From the NCBI RefSeq assembly GCF_014836635.1, contig NZ_JACSQL010000002.1, positions 1-64,000 on the forward strand: a stretch of 64,000 nt of DNA, written 5' to 3'. Under the pieces are notes generated by a model, which was not told where the DNA came from, searched no databases, and saw only the letters and a list, made by a program, of their open reading frames with translations. The DNA is from Paenibacillus gallinarum. GTDB lineage: Bacteria; Bacillota; Bacilli; Paenibacillales; Paenibacillaceae. Numbering within the stretch: the stretch's first letter is position 1; every line of letters starts with the position of its first letter. This document shows positions 11,259 through 19,561 of the stretch, piece by piece. The position numbers and the translations under genes were made by a program.

Positions 11259-11519
11259 ATGGAATCATTTATTGAAGAAATGGACGCCCACGAGTTGGAA
11301 AATGCAATTGAGCTCTTATGCTGCAGTAAGGCAGAAGAACTTCAATTAGTGGGATATCAATATGTAACAAGTAAGGATGTTTGGAATTGCGTCAGCCGCA
11401 AATATGAAAAACAAGGAATCCCCCCACTCCATCAACTGGTTAATGATATTTTGTCGCTGAAAGCTACCAGTTTTATGAACTTTATGACAGTATCTGCATA
11501 CCGAGGCTCCTCTTTCTAA
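11259..11519 (+). CDS. comN: ComN-type post-transcriptional regulator
   Basis: An 86-aa soluble protein similar to ComN (YrzD), which controls the comEA transcript after transcription and localises at poles/septa through DivIVA in B. subtilis. Recognisable features are the acidic helical N-terminus and the QYVTSKDVWNCVSRKYEKQG region, plus the position between spoVB and secD. The start ATG follows AAAAGGAGTG. The stop codon lies in the loop of its own terminator. Identification rests on family pattern and synteny. Confidence 0.72.
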   Translation: MESFIEEMDAHELENAIELLCCSKAEELQLVGYQYVTSKDVWNCVSRKYEKQGIPPLHQLVNDILSLKATSFMNFMTVSAYRGSSF

Positions 11520-11535
11520 GGAAGAGGACTTTTTT
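11508..11535 (+). terminator. Terminator overlapping the comN stop codon
   Basis: Stem TCCTCTT (11508-11514) / AAGAGGA (11522-11528), followed by C and six T. The comN TAA (11517-11519) lies in the loop. Confidence 0.82.
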
Positions 11536-11599
11536 AATGAAAATTGACTGAGATTTCCTGCATCGCTATAATGGGAATATTGAGAATGAAGGGGGAACT

Positions 11600-12859
11600 A
11601 TGGACGGCATGAAGAGAATAGTCAGTTTCATTCTGGTCGTGCTTGTAACGGTCGGCTTAATGGCCTATACAAGTCCGGGGCTGCTCAAAGATATACGTTT
11701 GGGCCTCGATCTTAAGGGAGGCTTTGAGATTCTATATGAAGCACAGCCGCTCGAAGCTGGACAAGCAATCACCAGAGAATCACTTACACAAACTGCAAAA
11801 AGCTTGGAACAACGTGCGAATGCACTAGGTACAAGTGAACCCGAAGTAACTACAGAGGGTACGAACCGCATTCGTTTAAGGCTTGCAGGCGTTACGGATG
11901 AGGTAGAGGTCCGGAGTAAAATGAAAGAACCTGCCGAACTGACATTTCGGAGTGCGACAGAAGATGATGAGCCCGGAACATACAGCAAAATCGAGCTTCG
12001 TGGTAATGAATTTGTTGAGAACGGCGCATCCGTCGTTTATGACTCTCTGAACCAACCGATGGTCGATATTCAGGTGAAAGACAAAGATAAATTTGCTGAA
12101 ATTACAAAACGTCTCCAAGGTAAAGCACTGGCTATATATCTTGATGATGAATTGTTGTCCGCTCCTGAGGTTAAACAAACATTAACCGATGGTAAAGCAC
12201 AAATCTCAGGCAGTTATACAAGAGAAGAAGCAAATGAGCTTCGTGATACGATTAACTTAGGAGCATTGCCTCTTAAACTGACAGAGAAATATTCCCAGAG
12301 CGTTGGGGCTAGTCTAGGTCAATTATCACTTGAGCAAACGATAAAAGCAGGGATTATTGCTTCCATCTTTATTCTAGTCTTTATGATTAGTTTGTATCGT
12401 ATTCCAGGACTCGTAGCAAGTTTTGCGCTCATCACACATACTTGGCTTGTACTCGCTATTTTCTATCTCGGTGATTTTGTTCTGACTCTTCCGGGTATAG
12501 CGGCCTTCATTCTAGGTATTGGGATGGCAGTCGATGCCAATATTATTACTTACGAACGGATTAAGGAAGAACTTCGCAGCGGGAAAAGTATCCTGTCTGC
12601 TGTGAAATCAGGTGAGAGAATTTCGTTCCGTACGGTCATGGATTCTAATATTACAACGATTATTGCCGCATCCGTTATGTTCTGGTTAGGAACCGGGTCT
12701 GTAAGAGGATTCGCCATCGTTCTAATTATTGATATTGTGACAAGTATCCTCACGAATGTCTTCTTCTCCCGCTTCTTATTGAACCTGCTTGTGAAAGCAA
12801 ATCTCATCAAGAAGCCTAGTTACTTCGGAGTGAAGGAGAGTGAAATTCGTGCGCTTTAA
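11600..12859 (+). CDS. secD: Protein translocase subunit SecD
   Basis: SecD with SecF forms an RND-type membrane complex that uses the proton gradient to pull exported proteins through SecYEG. The 419-aa protein has TM1 (about 7-25), the D1 motif LGLDLKGGFEILYEA, a large extracytoplasmic domain, and a C-terminal five-helix bundle. Motifs in that bundle are GIGMAVDANIITYERIKEE (D5) and the FRTVMDSNITTIIAASVMFWLG segment. AAGGGGGA precedes the ATG. secD and secF are separate genes, whereas B. subtilis has a fused secDF. It overlaps secF. Confidence 0.97.
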   Translation: MDGMKRIVSFILVVLVTVGLMAYTSPGLLKDIRLGLDLKGGFEILYEAQPLEAGQAITRESLTQTAKSLEQRANALGTSEPEVTTEGTNRIRLRLAGVTDEVEVRSKMKEPAELTFRSATEDDEPGTYSKIELRGNEFVENGASVVYDSLNQPMVDIQVKDKDKFAEITKRLQGKALAIYLDDELLSAPEVKQTLTDGKAQISGSYTREEANELRDTINLGALPLKLTEKYSQSVGASLGQLSLEQTIKAGIIASIFILVFMISLYRIPGLVASFALITHTWLVLAIFYLGDFVLTLPGIAAFILGIGMAVDANIITYERIKEELRSGKSILSAVKSGERISFRTVMDSNITTIIAASVMFWLGTGSVRGFAIVLIIDIVTSILTNVFFSRFLLNLLVKANLIKKPSYFGVKESEIRAL

Positions 12860-13760
12860 TTGGGATTTTGATTATATTAAAATCAGTAAGTATTTCTATA
12901 CCTTTTCTATTATTATTACACTGCTTGGTATTTTAAGTCTGGCGGTCTTTGGACTTAACTACGGAGTGGATTTCCGATCAGGTTCGAACGTGGATATTAC
13001 AGCAAGCAAATCAGTAACGAAAGAAGAGATTGAGCCGGTCCTTGAAGAAATCGGACTCGCAGCGGATGAACCTCAGATCTCTGCAGGAAGTGACCGAGTT
13101 AATATTCGTTTTCCTTCTGTACTTAATGAAGAACAAGAAAGCAGCTTAAAAGCGTCCTTTAACGAGAAAATCGATCCTGAGGCTTCCTTTGAAGTGAACA
13201 CAGTTGATCCAGAAATGGCGAAAGAGCTGGGTAGAAATGCAATTTATGCTGTTCTACTTGCAAGCTTGGGTATCATGATCTACGTAACGATCCGTTTTGA
13301 ATGGAGATTTGCGGTTGCTGCCATTGTGGCATTACTACATGATGCGTTTGTTGTCATTAGTATTTTCTCACTATTCCGGTGGGAAGTGGATCTAACCTTT
13401 ATAACGGCAGTACTTACCATTGTCGGGTTCTCGATTAATGACACCATTGTAGTATTTGACCGTATACGTGAAAACTTGCGTTTCTCTAAAATTAAGACAC
13501 GTACAGATTTAAACGAAGTCGTAAATCGCAGTATTTCACAAACGATGACTCGTTCTCTGTACACAACAGTTACTGTATTCATTGCATCGTTGTTCCTGTT
13601 CCTGCTTGGCGGAGAGTCCATTCGGATGTTCTCACTTGCGATGGTCATCGGCCTTGTATTTGGGGCTTACTCATCCATCTTTATCGCAAGTCCATTATGG
13701 GCAGTACTTAAAGGCAAACAAAAACCAAATCACAATAATCCTTCTAAGACGACTCCATAA
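12849..13760 (+). CDS. secF: Protein translocase subunit SecF
   Basis: Partner of SecD in the SecDF complex. The product is about 303 aa with TM1 near the N-terminus and the motif FGLNYGVDFRSGSNVDI. An external P4-type domain follows, then the helix bundle containing VGFSINDTIVVFDRIRENL. The start is most likely GTG 12849, inside the end of secD: AAGGAG (12833-12838) is then about 10 nt upstream. A GTG at 12840 is also in frame but sits too close to that site. The 11-bp overlap with secD implies translational coupling. A terminator follows. Confidence 0.95.
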   Translation: MRFNWDFDYIKISKYFYTFSIIITLLGILSLAVFGLNYGVDFRSGSNVDITASKSVTKEEIEPVLEEIGLAADEPQISAGSDRVNIRFPSVLNEEQESSLKASFNEKIDPEASFEVNTVDPEMAKELGRNAIYAVLLASLGIMIYVTIRFEWRFAVAAIVALLHDAFVVISIFSLFRWEVDLTFITAVLTIVGFSINDTIVVFDRIRENLRFSKIKTRTDLNEVVNRSISQTMTRSLYTTVTVFIASLFLFLLGGESIRMFSLAMVIGLVFGAYSSIFIASPLWAVLKGKQKPNHNNPSKTTP

Positions 13761-13778
13761 CTTACTCAAGGATTACCG

Positions 13779-13812
13779 AAAACCGCGTCTTATGACTATA
13801 GGCGCGGTTTTC
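13779..13812 (+). terminator. Terminator after secDF
   Basis: Perfect 9-bp stem AAAACCGCG (13779-13787) / CGCGGTTTT (13803-13811), with 15-nt loop and a short T tract included in the stem. Confidence 0.8.
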
Positions 13813-13848
13813 TAATATAACTGTCTTACGTGTAGAGGGGGAACACGG

Positions 13849-14796
13849 ATGACCACCAAACAACACCGAGCAATACATGTAATGTTCTGGATGGAAGTTT
13901 GTAAGAATACAGTTTTAACAATTATTAAGGGAAGCGTTGGTATTGCTTCGGGAAATAAAGCATTATTAAGCGATGCTCTATATTCCGCAGGCGAAGCAGG
14001 TTCTCTTTTTACACGACAATATCAAGTATGGAACGGTAAAGGATCGCCCACAGAATCTTCAGAGAAAAGGAAGAAAGTTGGCCAATTCATAGCACTCATT
14101 GTTCCGCTGATGGTTCTATTAGGAGGGCTTCAACTTGCCATATCTTCTGTCCAAGTCATGATTAAGGCAGATCCGGAGCCCCCGCATATCAGTGCATTAA
14201 TTGCAGCAGTTATCGCTTTCACTTTTGCTGAAATTTGGTTTCAGTATGAATGGCGCCATACATATAAAGACGCTGAACGTTCGATTATGAAGCATTATTT
14301 TGAACAGCACAGATACGCATTTTATACTTCCTTATTGGTACTTACTGGAATTATTTTGTCTATGATTGGTAAATCATTTGATTATTTCTATCTTCTTTAT
14401 GCTGATCCTATCGCTGCTCTTGTAACTTCAGGAATCGTGATCTGGAGAAGCTATCTGCTTATAACAGGTCACATACCTCGGCAAAAAGAGGAATCTTATT
14501 TAGATACCTATGATTACATGCAGACAGTTCAGCGTGTTCATGGTATTGTTACCGTGGAGCATATTTGTGCCTATGAACGTGAAGAAGGAATCCATATTGA
14601 TTTAACAATAACCGTCAATCCGCGAATGACCGTAGCAGAAGCACAAGAAGTAGCGGAAAGATCGAAAGTACTACTAATGGGACGTTTTGAACAAGTATCT
14701 AGAGTTCAGCTGAAAGTCGTTCCCTACCAATCAGAATACCCATATAAAAGTAATTGTGAGCTTGCCGAAAGAGAGACAAACACATTACTACAATAA
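13849..14796 (+). CDS. Cation diffusion facilitator-like protein with altered metal site
   Basis: A 315-aa CDF-fold protein: six transmembrane segments (roughly 12-30, 38-52, 79-103, 112-130, 158-175, 183-203) and a C-terminal ferredoxin-like cytoplasmic domain (VQRVHGIVTVEHI onward). CDF proteins export Zn, Mn or Fe through a four-ligand site formed by H/DxxxD in TM2 and HxxxD in TM5. Here the TM2 block is SDALYSAGE (Tyr45, Glu49) and TM5 is HRYAF (His154, Phe158), so three of four usual ligands differ. It may carry another substrate or be non-transporting. GAGGGGG precedes the ATG. It stands alone between two terminators. Confidence 0.82.
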   Translation: MTTKQHRAIHVMFWMEVCKNTVLTIIKGSVGIASGNKALLSDALYSAGEAGSLFTRQYQVWNGKGSPTESSEKRKKVGQFIALIVPLMVLLGGLQLAISSVQVMIKADPEPPHISALIAAVIAFTFAEIWFQYEWRHTYKDAERSIMKHYFEQHRYAFYTSLLVLTGIILSMIGKSFDYFYLLYADPIAALVTSGIVIWRSYLLITGHIPRQKEESYLDTYDYMQTVQRVHGIVTVEHICAYEREEGIHIDLTITVNPRMTVAEAQEVAERSKVLLMGRFEQVSRVQLKVVPYQSEYPYKSNCELAERETNTLLQ

Positions 14797-14808
14797 GAAT
14801 GTAAAATG

Positions 14809-14838
14809 AAAACTCAGGATTATCTGAGTTTTGTTTTT
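14809..14838 (+). terminator. Terminator after the CDF-like gene
   Basis: Stem AAAACTCAG (14809-14817) / CTGAGTTTT (14824-14832), then G and seven T. Confidence 0.9.
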
Positions 14839-14864
14839 TTGCTAGAAAGAAAGGTGATTAATGA

Positions 14865-17267
14865 GTGCTTTATTCTCAATATCATTGGAACGAGCCTAAG
14901 ATTACAGATGAGCAGATAAACGGCTTATCAGAGGAATTATCCACTTCTCATTTGATGTCAAGATTATTGCTAAACCGAGGTATCGATAGCAAATCAACAG
15001 CAGAGCAGTTTTTGCGTCCTTCTGATGAGGTGCTTCATGATCCGTACCTTATGAAAGGAATGGACCAAGCTGTTCCACGTATCCGTGAAGCTCTTGAACA
15101 AGGAGAACATATCCTTATTTATGGTGATTATGATGCCGATGGAGTATCCAGTACTTCGCTTATGATTTATCTTATGAGAGAGTTGTCAGCCTCGTACGAT
15201 ATCTATATTCCTCATCGAGCCAATGAAGGATACGGTCTTCATAATCATGCACTGGATTGGGCGCACCAACAAGGAGTTACCTTAGTCATTACCGTAGATA
15301 CAGGAATTAGTGCCGTCGAACAGATTGCTTACGCTAAAACACTCGGAATAGATGTCATTGTTACGGATCACCATGAGCCGCCTGAAGTTCTTCCTGAAGC
15401 ATACGCCTTAATTAATCCTAAACAGAAGGACTGTCCTTATCCTTTTAAAGGGCTTGCCGGGGTTGGTGTTGCAATGAAATTGGCAGAAGCGCTTCTAGGA
15501 AGTGTACCTCGTGCCTGGATGGAAATCGCAACGATCGGGACCGTCGCTGACCTCATGCCGCTTATAGAGGAGAATCGGGTTATTGTTCAAAGAGGCATCG
15601 AAGAAATGAGAAACACCTCATTCCCCGGAATTCGAGCCCTGTTAGAAATCAGCGGAGTGGACATGTCTACTGTTAATTCAACGAATGTTGCCTTTGCTCT
15701 TGCCCCTCGTATTAATGCGAGTGGTAGACTTGCCCATGCAGGCAGAGCAGTTTCTTTGTTAACAACGGAAGACCCTGATGAAGCTGCGCATCTTGCGGAG
15801 GAACTAGATCTGCTTAATCGTGAGCGGCAGCAGGTGGTAGAACAAATGACGCAGGAAGCTTTTGAGATACTGGAGCAAAAAAAAGTGGATGGTAAAGTTC
15901 CTGATGTTATCGTTGTAGCTGGTGAGGGCTGGAATCTAGGCGTAGTGGGTATCGTCGCTTCAAAAGTGCTTGAGAGATATTATCGTCCTACACTGATCTT
16001 GGGGATTGATCCTGCCACAGGAAAATGCAAAGGTTCGGCTAGGTCCACTCCTGGACTTGATATGTATGAAGCTTTGACTGCTTGTAAAGACATCATGGAT
16101 CATTATGGAGGACATCCGGCTGCGGCAGGAATGACGCTTCATCGGGATAAACTGGAGCTGCTGGAGCGTAAACTGAATGAGTATGCCGGCCAAGTAATGA
16201 AACCCGAGCATTTTATTCCTGTTACAGAAACAGACGGAGAGTGCCGTATATCCGAAGTACCGCTGAATGTAATTGAAGAAATGGAACAATTGCAGCCTTT
16301 TGGTATGAATAATCCTACTCCTAAATTTATTATTCGCGATGCTAAACTGATGGCAAGCCGGAAAATGGGAAAAGATTTAACTCATTTAAAATTAACGATT
16401 GAACAGGACGGGAAAATGCTGGATGCTATTTCTTTTGGAAAAGGCAAACTTGCTGACTATATCCCAGAGGGATCTGTAATCGATGTGATGGGGACGCTTC
16501 AAATTAATGAATGGAATGGGTCTAGAAAACCTCAATTCATGATGGAAGATATCCGAGTGAAAACACGTCAGGTGTTTGATTACCGTGGATGCAGAGAACC
16601 TCTTGAGGAAATGAATACCATTCTAAAAGACCTATCTCATAGAATAATTCCTAATGCTGGAAAGATTGCAGTTCTTGTTCAAGAGAAAAACTTATTTGCT
16701 ATCGAAAACCATTTGTATGAAAAGGCAGTTTGGGTATATGATAGGAAGGTTGGGATCGTTCCGTGGAACGATTCGGCCAAAAAAATTGGCGATAAGCATC
16801 TGGAAAGTCTGTTTGTGCTGGACATCCCTGAAACTGCAGAGCAATGGACAGCCATGCAAAGCATGATTGTGAAAGCGAATAATGTCATTCTTCTTCACCG
16901 TACGGTTGAGCCTAAACAAAGATTACAACGACCGAGTCGTGATGACTTTAAACGTATATATGTCCTTATTTCGAAATGGGGACAGGAAGCTGTGCCTGAA
17001 AAAGAGATGATTGAGGCTTTAAGCCGACAATGTGGATATTCTGTAAGAATGATGTCAAAAGTCATGGACGTGTTTGAAGAGTTGTCGTTTATCAAACGTC
17101 ATTCAGGTACATTGACCTTTGTGACAAATCCGCCGAAGCAGAGTTTGACGGATTCCAGGAACTACCAGGCTATTGAGCAGCTGGCTGAAATGGAGAAAGC
17201 CATGTTTGATTTGGCAGCGCCCCAACTGATGCAATGGATGAAATCTCAGACAAAGGGTGCATCCTAG
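14865..17267 (+). CDS. recJ: Single-stranded-DNA-specific exonuclease RecJ
   Basis: RecJ is the 5'-3' exonuclease acting in RecF-pathway recombination and mismatch/base-excision repair. The 800-aa protein shows DHH-family metal motifs DYDADGVSSTSLM (about 86), VTVDTGIS, VTDHHEPPEVLP, and the DHHA1 block GSARSTPGLDMYEAL with MDHYGGHPAAAGMTL. An OB-fold domain follows, then a C-terminal extension found in Bacillota RecJ. The start is GTG 14865, 7 nt after AAGGTGA; the ATG at 14861 is out of frame. apt follows after 26 bp, as in Bacillus. Confidence 0.97.
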   Translation: MLYSQYHWNEPKITDEQINGLSEELSTSHLMSRLLLNRGIDSKSTAEQFLRPSDEVLHDPYLMKGMDQAVPRIREALEQGEHILIYGDYDADGVSSTSLMIYLMRELSASYDIYIPHRANEGYGLHNHALDWAHQQGVTLVITVDTGISAVEQIAYAKTLGIDVIVTDHHEPPEVLPEAYALINPKQKDCPYPFKGLAGVGVAMKLAEALLGSVPRAWMEIATIGTVADLMPLIEENRVIVQRGIEEMRNTSFPGIRALLEISGVDMSTVNSTNVAFALAPRINASGRLAHAGRAVSLLTTEDPDEAAHLAEELDLLNRERQQVVEQMTQEAFEILEQKKVDGKVPDVIVVAGEGWNLGVVGIVASKVLERYYRPTLILGIDPATGKCKGSARSTPGLDMYEALTACKDIMDHYGGHPAAAGMTLHRDKLELLERKLNEYAGQVMKPEHFIPVTETDGECRISEVPLNVIEEMEQLQPFGMNNPTPKFIIRDAKLMASRKMGKDLTHLKLTIEQDGKMLDAISFGKGKLADYIPEGSVIDVMGTLQINEWNGSRKPQFMMEDIRVKTRQVFDYRGCREPLEEMNTILKDLSHRIIPNAGKIAVLVQEKNLFAIENHLYEKAVWVYDRKVGIVPWNDSAKKIGDKHLESLFVLDIPETAEQWTAMQSMIVKANNVILLHRTVEPKQRLQRPSRDDFKRIYVLISKWGQEAVPEKEMIEALSRQCGYSVRMMSKVMDVFEELSFIKRHSGTLTFVTNPPKQSLTDSRNYQAIEQLAEMEKAMFDLAAPQLMQWMKSQTKGAS

Positions 17268-17293
17268 CTCATTTAAATTAGGAGGAGATTATT

Positions 17294-17806
17294 TTGGATT
17301 TTAAAGAGTACATTCGGGTTATACCTGACTTTCCACAACCAGGAATCAGTTTTAAGGACATTACAACCCTACTGAAAGACGGCGAGATGTATCGCAAAGC
17401 TATAGATGAAATGAAAGAAATGGTTTCTGATCTGAAAATTGATGTTATTGCGGGTCCAGAAGCACGTGGATTTGTAGTAGGTGCACCGCTTGCTTATGCA
17501 CTAGGTGTTGGTTTTGCTCCGATTCGTAAAAGCGGAAAGCTTCCAGGTGAGACTATTGAACTTGGATATGACCTAGAGTACGGAAAAGACAAGCTTGCAA
17601 TGCATTCAGATGCGATTGAAAAAGGACAAAATGTGCTGATCGCTGATGACCTGCTCGCAACAGGAGGCACAATTGCAACATCCGTAAGCCTTGTAGAACA
17701 ACTTGGAGGCAAGGTGGTAGGTGCTGCTTTCTTGATCGAGCTAGAAGACCTTAAAGGCAGAAATAAATTGACGGACATCAATGTATATTCTTTAATGAAA
17801 TACTAA
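17294..17806 (+). CDS. apt: Adenine phosphoribosyltransferase
   Basis: Apt salvages adenine with PRPP to give AMP. The 170-aa protein has the type I PRTase fold. The PRPP-binding motif [17 protein letters not shown] is near residue 117, the substrate region is [16 protein letters not shown], and the hood is at the N-terminus. The start is TTG 17294, 6-7 nt after GGAGGAG. Placed between recJ and relA as in Bacillus, but here a convergent uracil permease separates it from relA. The strong terminator downstream ends the recJ-apt unit. Confidence 0.97.
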   Translation: MDFKEYIRVIPDFPQPGISFKDITTLLKDGEMYRKAIDEMKEMVSDLKIDVIAGPEARGFVVGAPLAYALGVGFAPIRKSGKLPGETIELGYDLEYGKDKLAMHSDAIEKGQNVLIADDLLATGGTIATSVSLVEQLGGKVVGAAFLIELEDLKGRNKLTDINVYSLMKY

Positions 17807-17907
17807 GTTTGTAAGCAATAATAATTCTCAAACTGAAATTTTAGATTTCTAGGTGACAGGTTTCCCGGGAAATATCCTGAAAACTTGTAATCTGGTTTTT
17901 AGGTTTT

Positions 17908-17943
17908 AAAAAAGGTATCCTCCACACGGAGGATACCTTTTTT
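17908..17943. terminator. Bidirectional terminator between apt and the uracil permease
   Basis: Perfect 16-bp inverted repeat (17908-17923 with 17928-17943), loop ACAC, A-run on one side and T-run on the other. It serves both convergent genes. Confidence 0.95.
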
Positions 17944-17947
17944 GGTC

Positions 17948-19246
17948 TTAGTGATTATTTTTTTTAACTGATTCTTCAATCCAACCAAGTTTATGGAACA
18001 GACCGAACAGAAGGCTTGCAATCATACCCACTATCGTTGCTAGTGCCATCCCTTTTAGTTCAACCGTACCAATGGTAAGTGTTGCACCACTGAGGCCTGT
18101 TACAAATACTAAGGTAGTAAGTATCATATTACTTGTTTTAGAAAAGTCTACTTTTTGCTCTACAAAAATACGGAAACCAGATGCGGCTATAATCCCGAAG
18201 AGCAAAAGTGATACGCCGCCCATGACTGCATCAGGTATATTAGCGACTACCGCTGTAAACGTACCTGAGAATGACAATATAACAGCAATAATCGCCGCAC
18301 CGCCAATAACAAAAATGGAATACACTTTTGTAAGTGCCATAACACCAATATTCTCACCGTATGTTGTGTTCGGTGTAGATCCGACAAAACCAGAAATGAT
18401 GGTTGAGATTCCGTTACCTAGTAGAGAGCGATGAAGCCCGGGGTCTTTCGATAAATCTTTTCCAACAATACTGCCTGTAACGAGTAGATGACCAATGTGT
18501 TCGACAATAACAACAAGTGCCACAGGTACAATGGTAACAATCACGCCAATATCCCATGAAGGTGTAGTAATCGTTGGTGCAGTTATAAGGTCCACATTTG
18601 TAATAGAGTGAATATCAACTTCGCCCATGAAAAAGGCTAGTGCATAACCTGTAACGATCCCAATCAAAATATGAATGATTTTAGCAAACCCGCGGAACAA
18701 GAGTGCACCTAGTACGGTTACACCGAGAGTTACCATAGAGAGTGTAATTGTGGTAGCATCAGGAGCCCAATTCGGATTGGTTGCCGGGTTTGAATTAATC
18801 AGTCCTGCCATTCCTGCGGCAACAGGGACAATCTCTAGTCCAATCAGGGCAACAACAGCACCCATTACAGCGGGTGGGAAGAGTACGTCAAGCCATCTTG
18901 TCCCAACAAACTTAACAATAAGTGCTACGAGACAGAAGATAATACCGGTAATAATAAAAGCAGCCAGTGCCATTGAGTATCCATTACTCGGATTATTATC
19001 TATTACCATAGTTACAGGCGCAATAAATGCAAAACTTGATCCAAGATAGGCAGGAATCTTCCCTTTACATATAAATATGTATAGAAGTGTTCCTAAACCA
19101 TTCATTAACAGAATCATCCCGGGATCTACACCGAAAAGATTAGGAACAAGAACAGTACTTCCAAACATAGCGAACAAATGTTGCATGCTGAGTAAAAAAC
19201 CTTTTCCTAATGGTAGTTTTTCATTAACTTGTATTTCGCGTTGCAA
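17948..19246 (-). CDS. uraA: Uracil permease (NCS2/UraA type)
   Basis: Proton-coupled uracil uptake protein of the NCS2 family, in the cytoplasmic membrane. The 432-aa protein has about 14 hydrophobic segments and the UraA-type blocks QHLFAMFGSTVLVP near the N-terminus and GSTPNTTYGENIGVMALTK (about residue 290), whose Glu contacts uracil in UraA. The start is TTG (19246 on the minus strand), 10 nt after AAGGAG. It is insertional relative to the Bacillus apt-relA order. The B. subtilis orthologue is pyrP, controlled by PyrR; no PyrR-type attenuator is apparent in the short leader. Xanthine permease is less likely because of the TYGEN motif. Confidence 0.88.
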   Translation of the reverse strand: MQREIQVNEKLPLGKGFLLSMQHLFAMFGSTVLVPNLFGVDPGMILLMNGLGTLLYIFICKGKIPAYLGSSFAFIAPVTMVIDNNPSNGYSMALAAFIITGIIFCLVALIVKFVGTRWLDVLFPPAVMGAVVALIGLEIVPVAAGMAGLINSNPATNPNWAPDATTITLSMVTLGVTVLGALLFRGFAKIIHILIGIVTGYALAFFMGEVDIHSITNVDLITAPTITTPSWDIGVIVTIVPVALVVIVEHIGHLLVTGSIVGKDLSKDPGLHRSLLGNGISTIISGFVGSTPNTTYGENIGVMALTKVYSIFVIGGAAIIAVILSFSGTFTAVVANIPDAVMGGVSLLLFGIIAASGFRIFVEQKVDFSKTSNMILTTLVFVTGLSGATLTIGTVELKGMALATIVGMIASLLFGLFHKLGWIEESVKKNNH

Positions 19247-19314
19247 AATGAGTCCACTCCTTATTCAATTTTCATGTCTTGCTGTAAAAGTCGTAATCTC
19301 CAACAATCTTTACT

Positions 19315-19343
19315 AGGATATACAGATTTCCGTCATTTTTCAA
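19315..19343 (-). promoter_or_regulatory. Promoter for the uracil permease
   Basis: On the minus strand, TTGAAA (19338-19343) and TATCCT (19315-19320) are 17 nt apart. It lies about 70 bp upstream of the TTG start. Confidence 0.5.
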
Positions 19344-19445
19344 TGTAATTTTTTGCGGAAAAACGGGTATGTTGGATCAGACATAAAGGAAAGGAATATT
19401 GAGAAATGGAGATAACCCTCAGATTATGTCATCTACTGGCGATGG

Positions 19446-19474
19446 TTGACGTAGAAGCAGGTAAGCGTCATAAT
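19446..19474 (+). promoter_or_regulatory. Promoter for relA-dtd
   Basis: TTGACG (19446-19451), 17-nt spacer, CATAAT (19469-19474). The resulting leader of about 80 nt contains a GGAACC/GGTTCC hairpin (19496-19528). The rest of the 315-bp gap between uraA and relA holds only this promoter and the divergent permease promoter. Confidence 0.6.
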
Positions 19475-19561
19475 ATTATAAAATCACTTTTTCGGGGAAC
19501 CTGTGTAGACGTAAGATCAGCGGGTTCCATTTTATTATAGAAAGGAATCGGACAAATCTAG

